Assembly (NCBI GenBank): GCA_003260075.1
Contig: QLIY01000318.1
Coordinates: 1-64,000, forward strand
Source of the DNA: Phallusia mammillata
Taxonomy: Eukaryota; Chordata; Ascidiacea; Phlebobranchia; Ascidiidae
Direction of reading: 5' to 3'
Length of the DNA stretch: 64,000 nucleotides
Made by a program: the position numbers and the translations under genes. The notes beneath the pieces are model-generated. The model was not told where the DNA came from. It saw nothing but the letters and a program-made list of their open reading frames with translations, and did no database searches. Shown one piece after another: positions 1 to 11,722 of the stretch (position 1 is the first letter of the stretch; every line of letters starts with the position of its first letter).

Positions 1-1091
1 GTTAGGGTGCGTGCGTGTGTATTGCTGGTGGTGTAGTGTCAACTATTGCGTTGTAATGTGCAGACAAGCTATTGTTGAATCTAACCAGTGTTGCTGTTTA
101 CAGCAGATTTTAAGCCAGTGCAAATAAAAATCTGTTAGGTGTTGATGTAAAATTGGTTTTGTTCATATGTTTGAAACCTAAACATGTGACGTTATGTTAT
201 CAATACCTAACTGGAAGAAGGTAATGTTTTTTATTTGCAGAATCTTTTCTTTCCTAGGGAAGTTTTGTTGTGCTTTTGTGGAAAAACGGGTAAGAATATT
301 TAAAGAAAAAACATTTCACAAATCAAGAAGCATTACTATAGAAATTGTTAAACGGGCTCCCCCCCCCCCAGGTAATGTTTTTTATTTGCAGAATCTTTTC
401 TTTCCTAGGGAAGTTTTATTGTGCAAACTTTTGTGGAAAAACGGGTAGGAATATTTAAAGAAAAAACATTTCACAAATCAAGAAGCATTACTATGGAAAT
501 TGTTAAACGGGCTCTGGCCAAGGATGTCAGTACGGTACGTCTACAGTTGTGCGTACCACGTACCTCGTTACGAAGGGCGTACCGTACCACCGTACCGTAC
601 CAAATGTAAAAAACTAAACCGTACCGTACCTGGGGTACCCCCCCCCCCTACAGTTGTGCGTACCACGTACCTCGTTACGAAGGGCGTACCGTACCGAATG
701 TAAAAACTAAACCGTACCTGGGGTACAGTACGTTTTTTGCGTACCGTACCTAGAAAAGAGCGGATTAAAATCTAATTTAACTAACTTTGATAAGAGCGGT
801 ATCTAAAATGTAGCCTAACATGGGTTTGTTCAAAATGCATTGCTAATGTGTCATCAGTTTGTTTTATTTTGTTGGTGAAATATGAAATTCAATTACATTC
901 CACTAATTTAATAACTTTTTAAAATTAGAAGCAACAAATAGCAAACACCAGTCGTAACAAACGAAAATCCAATTCTCGCAAACGTAATGTTTTCCAAAAC
1001 TACGCTTCGTTGCATCAGTTTAAATAAAAAAGGTGCCCGGTTCCGAATTACTAAATAAAGAACGTAAAGACAATTACACGTCACGCGAAAG
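1..1091. other. No gene seen; duplicated and palindromic repeats
   Basis: 219-358 is repeated as 370-510 around an 11-C run (359-369), and 541-637 as 649-745 around 638-648. The repeated part at 240-290 resembles an exon flanked by ttatttgcag and GGTAAGA but no product can be read. The stretch 520-750 is rich in the self-complementary words GTACGGTACG and CGTACCGTAC, probably a small foldback transposon. Confidence 0.5.
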
Positions 1092-1310
1092 TTACGTAAT
1101 ACAACGCAGTATCATCACTGGATCAACAATGTCGTTCTTGAGTCGCATTCTTAATTCATCAAGGATGTATCTCAATCCCGAAAAGGTGCGCTCGACGCTA
1201 ACTTGAGTAACTGGTAGCGCCAAAACAGCGCTTGCTACATTTAACAACTCAAGTGGTCCGTTGTGGACCCACCATGAAAGTAAGTCCGCATCTTTTGGAA
1301 GTAAAAACAA
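1092..1310 (-). pseudogene. hAT transposase C-terminal remnant
   Basis: The minus-strand frame reads through VSVERTFSGLRYILDELRMR and DPVMILRC, the dimerisation (hATC) domain of hAT-superfamily transposases (S-V-x-R-x-F-S-x-L and L-x-x-R-x-R-L-x-x). Only about 70 residues remain and no catalytic domain is seen nearby, so it is a fragment. Many non-autonomous elements with hAT-type ends in this window could have been moved by such an enzyme. Confidence 0.75.
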
Positions 1311-1392
1311 AAAATGCGCTGAAAATCATCTACGTCGACGACATGGTAGAAATAAAGAGATAACTTTAAACATATGTGAGGTAGATTAATCT

Positions 1393-1510
1393 AGAGTTTT
1401 CTATCCTGTGCCTTGCCATATGGGAATGCTTGCGAGACCAGCTGTATGTCGTGATCACTGGTCTGCATCGACGCTTTAGGGCTGATCCCAGTATGAATAT
1501 GTTCATCTTA
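1393..1510 (+). mobile_element. SINE fragment (tail part)
   Basis: Contains CCTTGCCATATGGGAATGC and later GGGCTGATCCCAGTATGAAT, shared with 45500-45690 and with the tail of the tRNA-headed copy at 62388. The tRNA head is missing. Confidence 0.5.
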
Positions 1511-1577
1511 AGTATACTAATACAACAAAACCAACGTGATTAGGTCATAAAAAAAACAGTAGAAGAAAGCCCTAAAA

Positions 1578-1792
1578 CAGTGGTTCTCAAACTCGGTTTT
1601 CCCCCCCCCCTGCGGCTCCCAACTACTTATTTTGCGGCTCGCACCAGACCTTAGAAAAGCACCAGACATTGCTATTTTAGCTTTCAAAGTCACCTTCTTT
1701 AGTGATTTTCTTAAGGTTTCGTTTTTCGCGGCTCCCTGCAAACTTAAAAAATACCATTTGACCCCGACAATAAAAAATTTGAGAACCACTGG
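1578..1792. mobile_element. hAT-type MITE with CAGTGGTTCTCAAAC ends
   Basis: Left end CAGTGGTTCTCAAAC at 1578 and right end GAGAACCACTG at about 1791 are inverted. Flanks CCCTAAAA and GCCTAAAA agree in 7 of 8 bases, the target-site length of hAT elements. A contig join (C run 1601-1610) lies inside, and a second allelic copy follows at 1925-2030. Confidence 0.55.
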
Positions 1793-2598
1793 GCCTAAAA
1801 CAAATAACCCTGTGCGAAATTGAAATTGAATAAAACTTGTTTCCTGATGTGTCCGACCAAACTTCACGATATTTGTGTTTCAGTTTTTCATTATAATCCT
1901 TTACAACGCCCCCGCCCCCCCCCCTTAGTGATTTTCTCAAGGTTTCGTTTTTTGCGGCTCCCTACACACTTACAAAAATACCATTGGGCCCCGACAATAA
2001 AAAATTTTGAGAACCACTGGGCCTAAAACAAATAACCCTACGCGAAATTGAATGAAACTTGTTTCCTGATGTGTCCGACCAAACTTCACGATAATTGTGT
2101 TTCAATTTTCAATTATATTCCGTTACATCGCCCTCATACAGTGCGAAGCAATAAACATACGTTCATATAAATATCTATTCGAATACAAAAAAAGAAATAG
2201 ACATCGTATAAATTTGATGTCATAAAAATATTTCATTCTCAGCAAATTGTCGAGCCATAGAAATCTTAAAACAAACCGATGTTAGATTTCTATGTTCGAT
2301 CCCAACACGCTTCAACAGAAAATTCGAGATAATTGTTCTAAAAATCTGCACCTAAATAGAAATTTATAAACAATAAAACATTAAAGCCAGATACAAGTTT
2401 AAATGCCGGCACAAAAAAGACGTTTATATAACTATGACGTATGACACAGAACCGTGGCGTCATCAACATTAAATTTCAGTGACGTCATAGCCTAACCTAC
2501 GTAAGCTGAAGTCATGCAAGTGACGTCATAATTACCTTATAAGGAGAAACAAATATTGCACAAACAAAACGGATTTGGGCAAAGCAACCGGATTTGTT

Positions 2599-2599
<1 letters not shown>

Positions 2600-2688
<89 letters not shown>
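2600..2688. other. 89-base C run, gap filler
   Basis: In the related unit at about 4710-4772 this position holds about 63 bases of ordinary sequence, including the start of a hAT-type end. Here that sequence is absent and replaced by pure C. This points to a sized gap filled with one letter. Confidence 0.7.
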
Positions 2689-3822
2689 TTCATGCACCGT
2701 GCACCCCTAAAAGTAACCTGTGGGTCTTGTGGCCCCCCATAAGTAACACCTTAAGACCTGTGTCCCCTATGGCAACAACATGGTCTCCCGGAATATACTC
2801 GTGTCCCCCCTCCTTCTAGGGGCCACGGCTCCTGGTTGAGAACCACTGGCTTAAACTAATGCTAGAAATATTCCAATTGCAGTGTGAATGGACACTATTG
2901 TGTATAACATTTACACACTATAAGCTTATATGGCAAGCTACGAGGGTAACAAGCTTCACGCAGTCAACCTTGCAATGCCCAAAAGTTGTCTATAGCTTTA
3001 CGTTATAAGTTGAAGTAGAAACCAAACTTCTGGGTATTTTAGATATGTTTTGTACGCATGTTTGCAGAAACCAGCTTTATATGGCAAGTTTGCGCATGTA
3101 ATAAGCGTTACGGCTGACTGCTCGAAGCTGGTTGCAAGCTCGTTTTGTGTAAGAAGCCCAAGTTAGGATGTACCCCCCCCCCCTCGAAGCAGGTTGCAAG
3201 CTCGTTTGGTGCAAGAAGCCCAAGTTAGGACGTAAATACCAAAAGTAATAGGTTGGAAAGAATGTATTTGTATTTTTTTAGTCCCAAGTTCCAAATATAA
3301 AACTTTTAAGGGTGAATAAAAGCTTCCATATAAATTGTGCGATTCCTGTATAACCGAGAAATGCCGCCAAAATTCCAAAATCCATGCAAAGGTTGAAGAT
3401 TTTCCACCTAAACACAAGTTTGTTACAAGTTTGGAGCAAATTTTTGGGTTCATTCCGAAAATTAGCGATCCCCCCCCCCGAAATTTATAAACAATAAAAC
3501 ATTAAAGCCAGATACAAGTTTAAATACCGGCACAAAAGTGACGTTTATAGAACTATGACGTATGACGCAAAGGCGTGACGTCATCAACATTCAATTTCAG
3601 TGACGTCATAGCATTACCTAAGTAATCTGAAGTCATGCAAGTTACGTCATAATTACCTTATAAGGAGAAATAAATATTGCACAAAGGAAACGGATTTGGG
3701 CAAAGCAACCAGATTTGTTTAGTAATATAAAGTTTTTTTCGTTGCATAGAAAGCACAGTTAGGGCTTAAACTAATGCTAGAAATATTCCAATTGCCGAGT
3801 GAATGAACACCATTGTATATAA

Positions 3823-4129
3823 CAGGGGTCAGCAACTTTTCAGGTAACGCATGTCAATTTATTTGTTGTTTCCATGTTTAAATGACCTCGCGTGCCAACG
3901 TTTTTCTGACTAATATTGGTTCGTGCCAGCAGATATCAATAATAAAGAGAAAGCAGAGTGTTTTGTGCATGTAAGGCTGAACTTTGAGACAACGACATGA
4001 TAAAAACTGAAAACAAGCAGCGTAAAAAGGTTAAATTATTACTTCAAACACGCAAATGCAAATGGGTTGCCATGAAAAACCACCTCGCATGCCAACCTTG
4101 GCACGCGTGTCAGGTTTTGCCGACCCCTG
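3823..4129. mobile_element. hAT MITE, CAGGGGTC ends, intact with target duplication
   Basis: A 307-bp element beginning CAGGGGTCAGCAAC and ending GCCGACCCCTG. It is flanked on both sides by GTATATAA, a perfect 8-bp target-site duplication, and the matching unit at about 2890 lacks the insert, so an empty site is present in the same window. A relative lies at 55908-56216 and a truncated one at 19878-20076. Confidence 0.85.
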
Positions 4130-5129
4130 GTATATAACACTTACACATTATAAGGTATAAGGTCATTTGGCAAGCTACGAGGGTAACAAGCTTCACACAG
4201 TCAACCTTGCAATGCCCAAAAGTTGTTTATAGCTTTACGATATACGTTGAAGTAGAAACCAAACTTCTGGGTATTTCAGATATGTTTTGTATGCCTGTTT
4301 GCAGAAACCAGCTTCATACGGCAAGTTTGCGTTGTAATGAGCGTTACGGCTGACTGCTCGAAGCAGGTTGCAAGCTCGTTTGGTGCAAGAAGCCCAAGTT
4401 AGGATGTAAATACTAAAAGTATTAGGTTGGAAAGAATGTATTTGTCTATTTTTATAGCTAGCTTGCGACGCCCCCCCCCCGAAATTTATAAACAATAAAA
4501 CATTAAAGCCAGATACAAGTTTAAATACAGGCACAAAAGTGACGTTTATATAATTATGACGTATGACACAGAACCGTGACGTCATCAACATTCAATTTCA
4601 GTGATGTCATAGCATAACCTACGTAAGCTGAAGTCATGCAAGTGACGTCATAATGACCTTATAAGGAGAAACAAATATTGCACAAACGAAACGGATTTGA
4701 GCAAAGCAACCAGATTTGTTTAGTAATATAAAGGTTATTGCATGTAAAGCACCATTAGGGCTTAAACCAGCGGTTTTCAACCTTGCATGCACCGTGCACC
4801 CCTAAAAGTAACCTGTAGGTCTTGTGGCCCCCCCATAAGTAACACCCTAAGACCTGTGTCCCCTAGCAACAACATGGTCTTCCGGAATATGCTCAAGTTG
4901 TCTATAGCTTTACGTTATAAGTTGAAGTAGAAAACAAACTTCTGGGTGTTTTAGATCATTTTGAATTGCCTGTTTGCTGAAACCAGCTTTACATGGCAAG
5001 TTTGGGCATGTAATAAGCGTTACGGCTGACTACCCGAAGGTTGCAAGCTCGTTTGGTGTAAGAAGCCCAAGTTAGGATGTTAATACGAAAAGTAATAGGT
5101 TGGAAAGAATGTATTTGTATTTTTTATAG

Positions 5130-6466
5130 CTAACTTGCGACGCTAAGTTGCCGCAAGATAACTTAACTTGCGGCAAGTTAGTTATCGTGCAAGTTTTTTT
5201 TTGTTTTCAAAACGGCCTTACGGCGCCGTTGTTAAAAAAATTAAGTTGCGGCAATTTAATTTATTCGACAACGGCGCCACATACATACTAGCCTTAGAAT
5301 AAAAGGTTGGACACTATTATCTCCGCGTTATGAGGTTGGGAATCCGTGGCTACTACAAATTGCACAAAATTTCAGCTGAATGCAAAAATATATTTTTTTC
5401 TTGTGTGTTAATATATTTCTTTTTGTATATTTTAGGAATATACATTTTCTATGTTAAACTTATTATATTTGAAAATAGTACGCCAGGCCCATCTATTTAT
5501 TTTTTTACGTTTAGACTTATTTGACGCATAGCATTAAAAAGTTATTAGAGTTTTCGTTATATCCCAAGCTCACAACTGAAATCCAAAGATCTTCAGAAAA
5601 CATCAACCCTGGAGCCAGCACATGTACATAAAAAATAATTATTTTACGCATCAGGTAGATAAAAAACAGGAACAAAAACAAGTTTAATAACTTTGAAAAC
5701 ACAATCGATCCAAATTTCTAAAAAAATACGAAGTTCTGCAAGACCAACGTATTTCCCCCCCCCCCCACGTTTAGACTTATTTGACGCATAACATTAAAAA
5801 ACTTATCAAAGGGATTTCCTAATATCCAAAGATCACAATTGAAATCCAAAGATCTTCAGAAATAATCCCAATGAATGACAGCCCTGGAGCCAGCACATGT
5901 ACATAAAAAACATAACTATATTACACATCAGGTAGATAAAAACAGAAATGAAAACAAATTTAATAACTTTGAAAAACCCAAGAAATCCAAACTTACCAAA
6001 CACCAAGTTCTGCAAGACAATCGTATTTCTATTTTCCCCCCCCCCCAAGTAATAGGTTGGAAAGAATGTTTTTGTATTTTTTTAGTCCCAAAATCCAAAT
6101 ATATAACTTTTAAGGGTGAATAAAAGCTTCCATATAAATCGTGCAATTCCCGTATAACCGAGAAATGCCGCTAAAATTCCAAAATCCATGCAAAAGTTGA
6201 AGATTTTCCACCTAAACACAAGTTTGTTAAAAGTTTGGAACAAATTTATAGGTTCATTCCAAAAATTGGCGATAAAATCTGAAACAATTTTTTTTTCAAA
6301 TTAAAATTATAGTTTGACTAAACGTTAAACGTCCATCGATTTTACGACCTACAAGTTTTCTGGCTAATTTTTTTGTTGATTTTGTACATCTGAAACTTCT
6401 AATTGGTTTATTATTTCAATTGAACACAAAAGAAAAAACGTGTAGCCTACATGTTAAACGTGATTT
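5130..6466. other. No gene seen; duplicated repeats 3' of the first FAR gene
   Basis: 5507-5754 is repeated as 5767-6035 around a 12-C run (5755-5766); 6047-6260 is a relative of 3240-3469. A foldback built on TTGCCGCAAG and CTTGCGGCAA occupies 5140-5290. Minus-strand hydrophobic frames near 5900-6000 exist but are low-complexity and I do not call them. Confidence 0.45.
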
Positions 6467-9400
6467 TTATAACAAAGTCAAATATTGAGAGTAAAATATA
6501 AAACATGAATTATACCTGAAATGTAAACTAAATAAAAATGCAATGGAAGTGTTTGTAGCAAATAAAAACTTTTACCTTTTCAACTTGATTCTTGCTGTCG
6601 AATATTCATTCATATTTTCTTTCACCAAAAATCGCCTCGTTCCTATGACGTAACGCTTGATTTCTTCGTTCCAGTCGAATGACTTTGCGTCGGACGAGAA
6701 AGTCTAAAGCGGAAGTGTTTCCGGGTAAGCGTGGGAAAAAACAGAAGAAAGTTCTCACGCTTTTTACCTTTTGGTCAAATGTTGTGAGAGATTGTTGCAG
6801 AGTCCCCCCCCCCCGCTTGATTTCTTCGTTCCAGTCGAATGACTTTGCGTCGGACGAGAAAATCTAAAGCGGAAGTGTTTCCGGGTCATCGTGGGAAAAA
6901 CAGAAGAAAGTTATCACGCTTTTCACCTTTTGGTCAAATTTTGTGAGAGATTGTTGCAGATCATCGGAATTGGTGCTTCCCCACTTCCACTGGTTCGTGT
7001 AAAAATATTCTAATACTTCCATCCCTGCAGCGATTTTTGCGCTCACTCGAAGCATCCTAATAGAGCATTGTTACCAATAAACCATTAAAAGTTTGACTAA
7101 AAAACCCACCAAGGTTTCCTATTGGTCAATGTGAGGATTACGTCACCAAAAAAGGCGGGAAGGGTTTGGCGCGCAAAAAGTTGAAGCTGATGCGACCACC
7201 TGTAACCATAGAAACGTGTCAGGTAATTCCACAAAGTTGTTCTGCAAACCATAAAAACGCGTCACGTGTTGAACTTACTTGTTGTGTGTGACCAACAGCA
7301 TGGGCAGACGCAGGGGGTTCAAAGGGTAAAGGTCATACCACTCCTTGCCGTATTTCACTGAAGCAAATGATTCAATATAAAGGCTATTGCCGCCAGGCAT
7401 GATATCAAGTTTATAGAGCTTTTCTGGCAATTGTATATACGTCCTATACAGGTCGCCTCCATCAGGGTAAATAACACTGAATGCGACTAGTACAGTGCAA
7501 ATGATTCAATGCTTGAAAATCGTGCAAAGCAAATGGAGAATATCACAAACACAAGACACAAACTTAGCTGGTTTAAACAAAGTAGATTTACAACCGCTCT
7601 TCTATTTATTTACTTTACCTAATTCATGAATGTGTATGGGATTGCGCCCTCCGGTGGTGAAGTGGTATATAGGCACTGGGTGTCGCTCGTGTGAACGCGA
7701 ATTGTGGTTTGTCGAACTGAAATCTGAAAAGGAAACATTATGAAACATATTGTTTACACTGAAATTAAAAAAAGACAATAGCAATAGTGACATCACAAAC
7801 GCACCGCCCTCGTGGCCGACCACGTGATCCGTCTTTAGGTGGCGCTCTTCAGCTACAGACAACCATTGGGTGTCGCTGTCGCATGCTGTTTTCATTGCAG
7901 CACCGAGCACGCCGTTCACAACAAGGTCGACTGGAATAAGATCGGCAACGATACGCTCATCCGCTATTACCGATCTTAGAACTCCTTTCCCGTAAGCCAC
8001 GAAGAATGCGGTGGGTCCGTATAAGTTCGTGCACCAACCCTAGGTGAAAAGGGGGTAAGTTGAGATAATGGGATTACTACAAAGGAACGTAGTTTATTTG
8101 ATGTCGAATATTTCACTGTAAACAAAGTGCTATTGTCAGATTTTACGAAAAAGGCATATGCCGTACAAATTTGATCAAAACATTTTTTGAAAGAGCAACC
8201 ATGCAACTTGTCCAAACAAACTGGCTACACTAGCCAATACGGCCAATATCTCGTCACCAGCTGCACTGATGATACATTATAGATCGAAACAGTGTGCACT
8301 GTGTGCAATAACCGTGCACAACTGTCAAAAAATAATTAAGGATTCGGTTTCATCTACTAAATACCAGATTTCCTCTGAATATATTTTTCTTGGTTGTTCA
8401 TTAAATGTCGTAAGCTTCATAAACTCACAGGAATTGGGTCTTGGAAAGCTGGAATAATCATGCTGGGTCTGACAATGCACATGGGAAGGTGGTTTCCCTC
8501 TCTTGCGATAGCTTCTTCGGCCAGTGCCTTCGTCAGTGTGTAAGTGTTCGGTCTAACCAACAAACTTATTATTGACAGAATAGCCATCTTATCATAAACA
8601 TAACTGCCAAAAAAGTACTGGTGTATATAAAATACATCACGCAGACGTTTCAACAGTCTCTGTTGTCATCATCAGTGCAGGTTGTTGAAACGTCTGCATG
8701 AAGTATTCCATATAACCAAGTCCGTGTTTAGTGTTACTAAGAATAGCCATTGCTGTGGTACAAAAAAGGACAGTTTGTTTAGAAAGGTTTTACAAAACTA
8801 ATCCACTAGGTGTCGACCTTTTCCCCAAAATGTCAGGTGTTATTCTGGTGATGAGGTCATCGTCCATCCACCGGAGGGAGCCCTCGAGGTCTACGTAGTC
8901 GATTCCACAATCGTAAAATTTTTCGTCGATTTTTTGTCGATTGCAGTGACAATATGCTGGAACAAAACAATTGAAAGTCGAAAGTTAGAATTTGAAAAGA
9001 GCTACGAAAGCAGGAACTCACAGACAAATCTGCTAATTTCCAAAAGATGGCGAAACGGAGCATAGACTTTTACTATGGCAATAATTGCTGACTCAGCAAA
9101 TTGCCAAAGCGATTGCCATAGTAAAAGTATATGCTCCGTTGCGCCACCTTTTGGAAATTAGCAGATTTGTCTGTGAGTTCTTATGATAGTAGACTTTCCA
9201 AGAATTCGTGCTAATTAGGTGTAACCTTTGGCAGTAGACCCAAACACTTCCATGTTTTGGTCAATGTGCGAACCTCAATGAGGACGGTTTAATAGCAAAT
9301 ATTTGGAAAATGTTTGTTGAGAAAACCCGTTAAAATGGCCAAAATAATATATTTACAAACTGTATCGCATTGTTGTGTGATCATGGAATTCAACTTGTCC

Positions 9401-11016
9401 TAAATATTAAATACAAATGAATACATAGAAAGGAAATAATGAAAGTTTATAGTTAAATTAAAAAAATGACAACTTGAGTAATAGATCAAAACCATCAACA
9501 GCATGTCTTAAACTGACGATCACTGTTTGCATTTTTTATATCGATTTGTATTTCGATTTCCAGGAACTGGTGGTGCCACATAGGCGAAATATATATTCCT
9601 TTACTTAAACCGACTGATTCTGTTTTTCTTAGGATTTATCGTTCATTGGTTTTACCGCATTATAGTTAAATTCAATTCCCAGCAACAACAAACAAAGGTT
9701 ATAAAAACACAACATTTATGAGACAGCTTTAAGTTCACACAAACCTGTTGAAATATGAATGAAGGCTTTTAAGTTAACCATTCCACGAGCCAGACGCATC
9801 AGGCGACGAATGCATTGTACATTTACTTCAAACGATTTCCTGAAATAAAACATTACCGGGAAATATAAGCGGATAAAAAAAGAGGAAGAGGATAATTTCC
9901 TAGTTATCCTGTCCAAAATAATATTCTACCAATGTAGCGACTCTTTATTAAAATAAAGAAAAAAAAGTATGTGACACTTCTATATTTTTCAGAATTTTAC
10001 AATTAAACAGCGGCACAATCTGAATACAAATAAGATCGTGGGAAGACATGAACCCTTTGCGGTCTCGTCTAAATCGCCTCGCGAGTGCCAGTTTGGGAAA
10101 AGCTGCGTCAGGGCTTGTAACCCATGCGGCTCTCGAGCGTGATTATTAAAATGATCCGGCCCGCAGTTAAAAAAATTGGTGACCCCTGTCCTAAACTGAC
10201 AAACTAACAACTTTGCCACGTATGTCATTACTCAAAATTTGTATTACGCCATACGGTATTGCATCAAAATATTCGTTTCTTTTCAAAAACGTTTGTGCTC
10301 GCAAACAATACACACTTGCAAAATTAATTTTAGGGGGAGGTGAGTCCAAAGTTAAATAAATTTGTTTATTTAAAATTTGGCTCGTGCCCCCCTTGGAAAT
10401 GTCTGGCGCCCCCCAAGGCCCCCCCCTGGTTAAGAACCACTGCTCTTAGAGTGATACGTATCCCACGTAAGCGCATTTACCTTAAATGTTCGTTAAATTT
10501 CAGGGTCGCCGCACAATGAAATATCACATTCACTTCATCGTGAAGAACTTTTATGGATTCCTGGCTCAAGCCCATGTCCCTGGATTCCAAGTCGCAGGGA
10601 ATAAAGGAAAGTTTTTCGGCAAAATTCGGCTGAGTTTCCCGAAGTACGTCAAAAGCCTAAACAAAAAATGTAAACTTTTGTTGGTAAGTGTTTTTCAACC
10701 CTGCGTTCGCAAACTTAAATTAAATGAGTCTGTGAAACGTTTCATGAGTCCATGACCCTTGTTTTCGTGAGTTCGTGAAAGGTTTTCGCGAGACAGCAAT
10801 CATCTCACGACGTCTAAGATGCATGAAAAGGTGGTGTTTGGTGATCAAGGCTTAATTGACAAACATTATCGAACGTTGTTTAAAATGTCGAAGTGTCAAG
10901 TCTAACGTCATAATGCATATTGCAAAACGTTTCAAAGCAAAACAAATTCAAACAACAGCACGCTGTTATGGCTTGCTGCCAATTTACGTGGCACATTAAA
11001 CAGACGTTCAATACAT

Positions 11017-11111
<95 letters not shown>

Positions 11112-11513
11112 GGGAAAAATGTTTTAAAGAAAAACGCTAATTTACCACAAATTATGGCTTTTAGTTACAACTATATGTAATAGGAAAACACGACAGTTGA
11201 TAATTCCCTACCGGCAAATGTGTAAGCGCTTGCAATCTTTCTTTTGGACAAACATTTTTCTTGTTTCTAATAAAAAGAATAATTTTCTTGACATCTGGAC
11301 AACATCGAAATAACTTTTCGATAATTCCTTGACCCAAAAACCCGGTTCCGCCAGTAATTCCAATCACTTTGTCAGCATAAAACTCGGCAAGACTTGGGTA
11401 GTTCTGCAAAAATATATGAAAAACAATTAATAAAAAGTAACCTTTTTAATTTTTGTAGTAATTACCTGCTGATTATTATCGTTCGAGGCGTCATCGGTAA
11501 GAATCGCCGACAT
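6467..11513 (-). CDS. Fatty acyl-CoA reductase, first tandem copy (FAR1-like)
   Basis: The family reduces long-chain acyl-CoA to fatty alcohol with NADPH, usually at peroxisomes or ER, feeding ether-lipid and wax synthesis. I place 13 exons on the minus strand: 11466-11513, 11212-11403, 10481-10656, 9745-9839, 8818-8956, 8429-8552, 7805-8039, 7619-7723, 7279-7357, 7110-7199, 6927-7056, 6576-6703, 6467-6515. All have GT/AG borders and compatible phases, and sum to 1590 nt (529 aa). Exon 2 has the Rossmann motif GITGGTGFLGQG; exon 3 has HCAATLKFNEHLR; exon 6 has the active-site YTLTK (YxxxK) and IVRPS; exon 8 has YHFTTGGRNPIH; exons 11-12 carry the C-terminal FAR domain (NQWKW, FDWNEEIKRY). The start (MSAILTDD) is the first in-frame ATG. 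A 10-base spacer at 6804-6814 splits two allelic copies around exon 12. The last exon is short and lacks the C-terminal hydrophobic segment of the neighbour copy; that exon is the least certain part. Confidence 0.88.
7380..7500 (-). mobile_element. Penelope-like/hammerhead repeat fragment, degenerate
   Basis: Read on the minus strand it contains ACCCTGATGGAGG and GACCTGTATAGGACG, matching the copies at 37260 and 43440, but CTGATGA is changed to CTGATGG and the GAAACGTC box is lost. It lies just 3' of FAR1 exon 9's acceptor, in the preceding intron. Confidence 0.5.
8266..8300 (+). ncRNA. Hammerhead-like core, variant
   Basis: CTGATGA at 8266-8272, then a short stem region, then GAAAC at 8286-8290, preceded by GTCACCAGCTGCA. 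The same leader occurs reversed at 31380, 32340 and 33870. It lies in a FAR1 intron; activity is not predictable because the cleavage-side box is AGT rather than GTC. Confidence 0.35.
8644..8675 (-). ncRNA. Hammerhead ribozyme-like core
   Basis: On the minus strand: CTGATGA, stem GACAACAGAGACTGTT, GAAACGTC. The core residues CUGAUGA and GAAA and the following ACGUC match the minimal type-I hammerheads of Penelope-like elements. A partial direct copy (GTTGAAACGTCTGC) follows on the plus strand at 8684. Confidence 0.55.
9013..9181. repeat. Long foldback (about 70-bp arms) in FAR1 intron 4
   Basis: 9013-9082 is nearly the reverse complement of 9112-9181, with few mismatches, leaving a 29-base spacer. 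The spacer contains a perfect 13-bp palindrome TGCTGACTCAGCA at 9086-9098. No poly-G run is near, so this is not one of the assembly joins. As RNA it would form a long hairpin; as DNA it may be a foldback transposon. Confidence 0.85.
9086..9098. promoter_or_regulatory. Perfect Maf recognition element (T-MARE)
   Basis: TGCTGACTCAGCA equals the T-MARE consensus, with an AP-1 core (TGACTCA). It sits in the centre of the foldback in a FAR1 intron. Function is unknown; a palindromic centre could give this word by chance. Confidence 0.45.
9990..10446. mobile_element. MITE fragments in FAR1 intron 3
   Basis: ATTGGTGACCCCTG near 10185 is a CAGGGGTC-type right end, and GGTTAAGAACCACTG at about 10428-10442 is a hAT-type right end. 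Their left ends are not clear, so both look truncated. Confidence 0.4.
11017..11110. other. 94-base G run, gap filler
   Basis: The flanks are not duplicates of one another, so this is not an overlap join. By analogy with 2600-2688 it is read as a sized gap. It lies in FAR1 intron 2. Confidence 0.6.
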
Positions 11514-11653
11514 TTTTTTCTGCAACAAGTCGACACCCATACGCGTGTTTAAGTAGCAGACGATCTGATGACATCAGAGTAAAATCTGAAAGCCCTTTCA
11601 ACGTAATAATGACATAGTTTGTCAACAAAACACAAAATTGGGAACCAAATCGA

Positions 11654-11654
<1 letters not shown>

Positions 11655-11721
<67 letters not shown>
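11655..11721. other. 67-base G run, gap filler
   Basis: Pure G upstream of the first FAR1 coding exon; FAR1 5'UTR or promoter sequence may be missing here. Confidence 0.6.

Positions 11722-11722
<1 letters not shown>

Larger units (their letters stand above)
2357..5110. repeat. Three-fold repeat of a roughly 1.1 kb unit
   Basis: The unit start (AAATTTATAAACAATAAAAC) occurs at about 2361, 3481 and 4482; each copy continues through a CRE-rich stretch, a stretch with CGGATTTG and GCAAAGCAACC, and a part with CTCGAAGCAGGTTGCAAGC. Copies differ by substitutions and by a 307-bp MITE present only in the middle one. Junctions carry 10-11 C runs (3173-3183, 3470-3479, 4471-4480), so at least part of the repetition is probably haplotype overlap left by assembly rather than a true tandem array. 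Confidence 0.7.

Noticed and set aside
194-609. A duplicated exon near 240-290 and 390-450
   Set aside because: Splice-like borders are present, but no frame gives a recognisable product and the duplication is a contig overlap.
2512-2819. Poly-Gly and poly-Pro proteins over homopolymer runs (also at 11.0, 11.6, 17.3, 48.7 and 58.7 kb)
   Set aside because: The frames exist only because the runs are uninterrupted G or C; they are gap filler.
5833-6048. Hydrophobic minus-strand frame as the missing FAR1 membrane anchor
   Set aside because: It crosses a contig spacer, is low-complexity and does not resemble the FAR2 tail.
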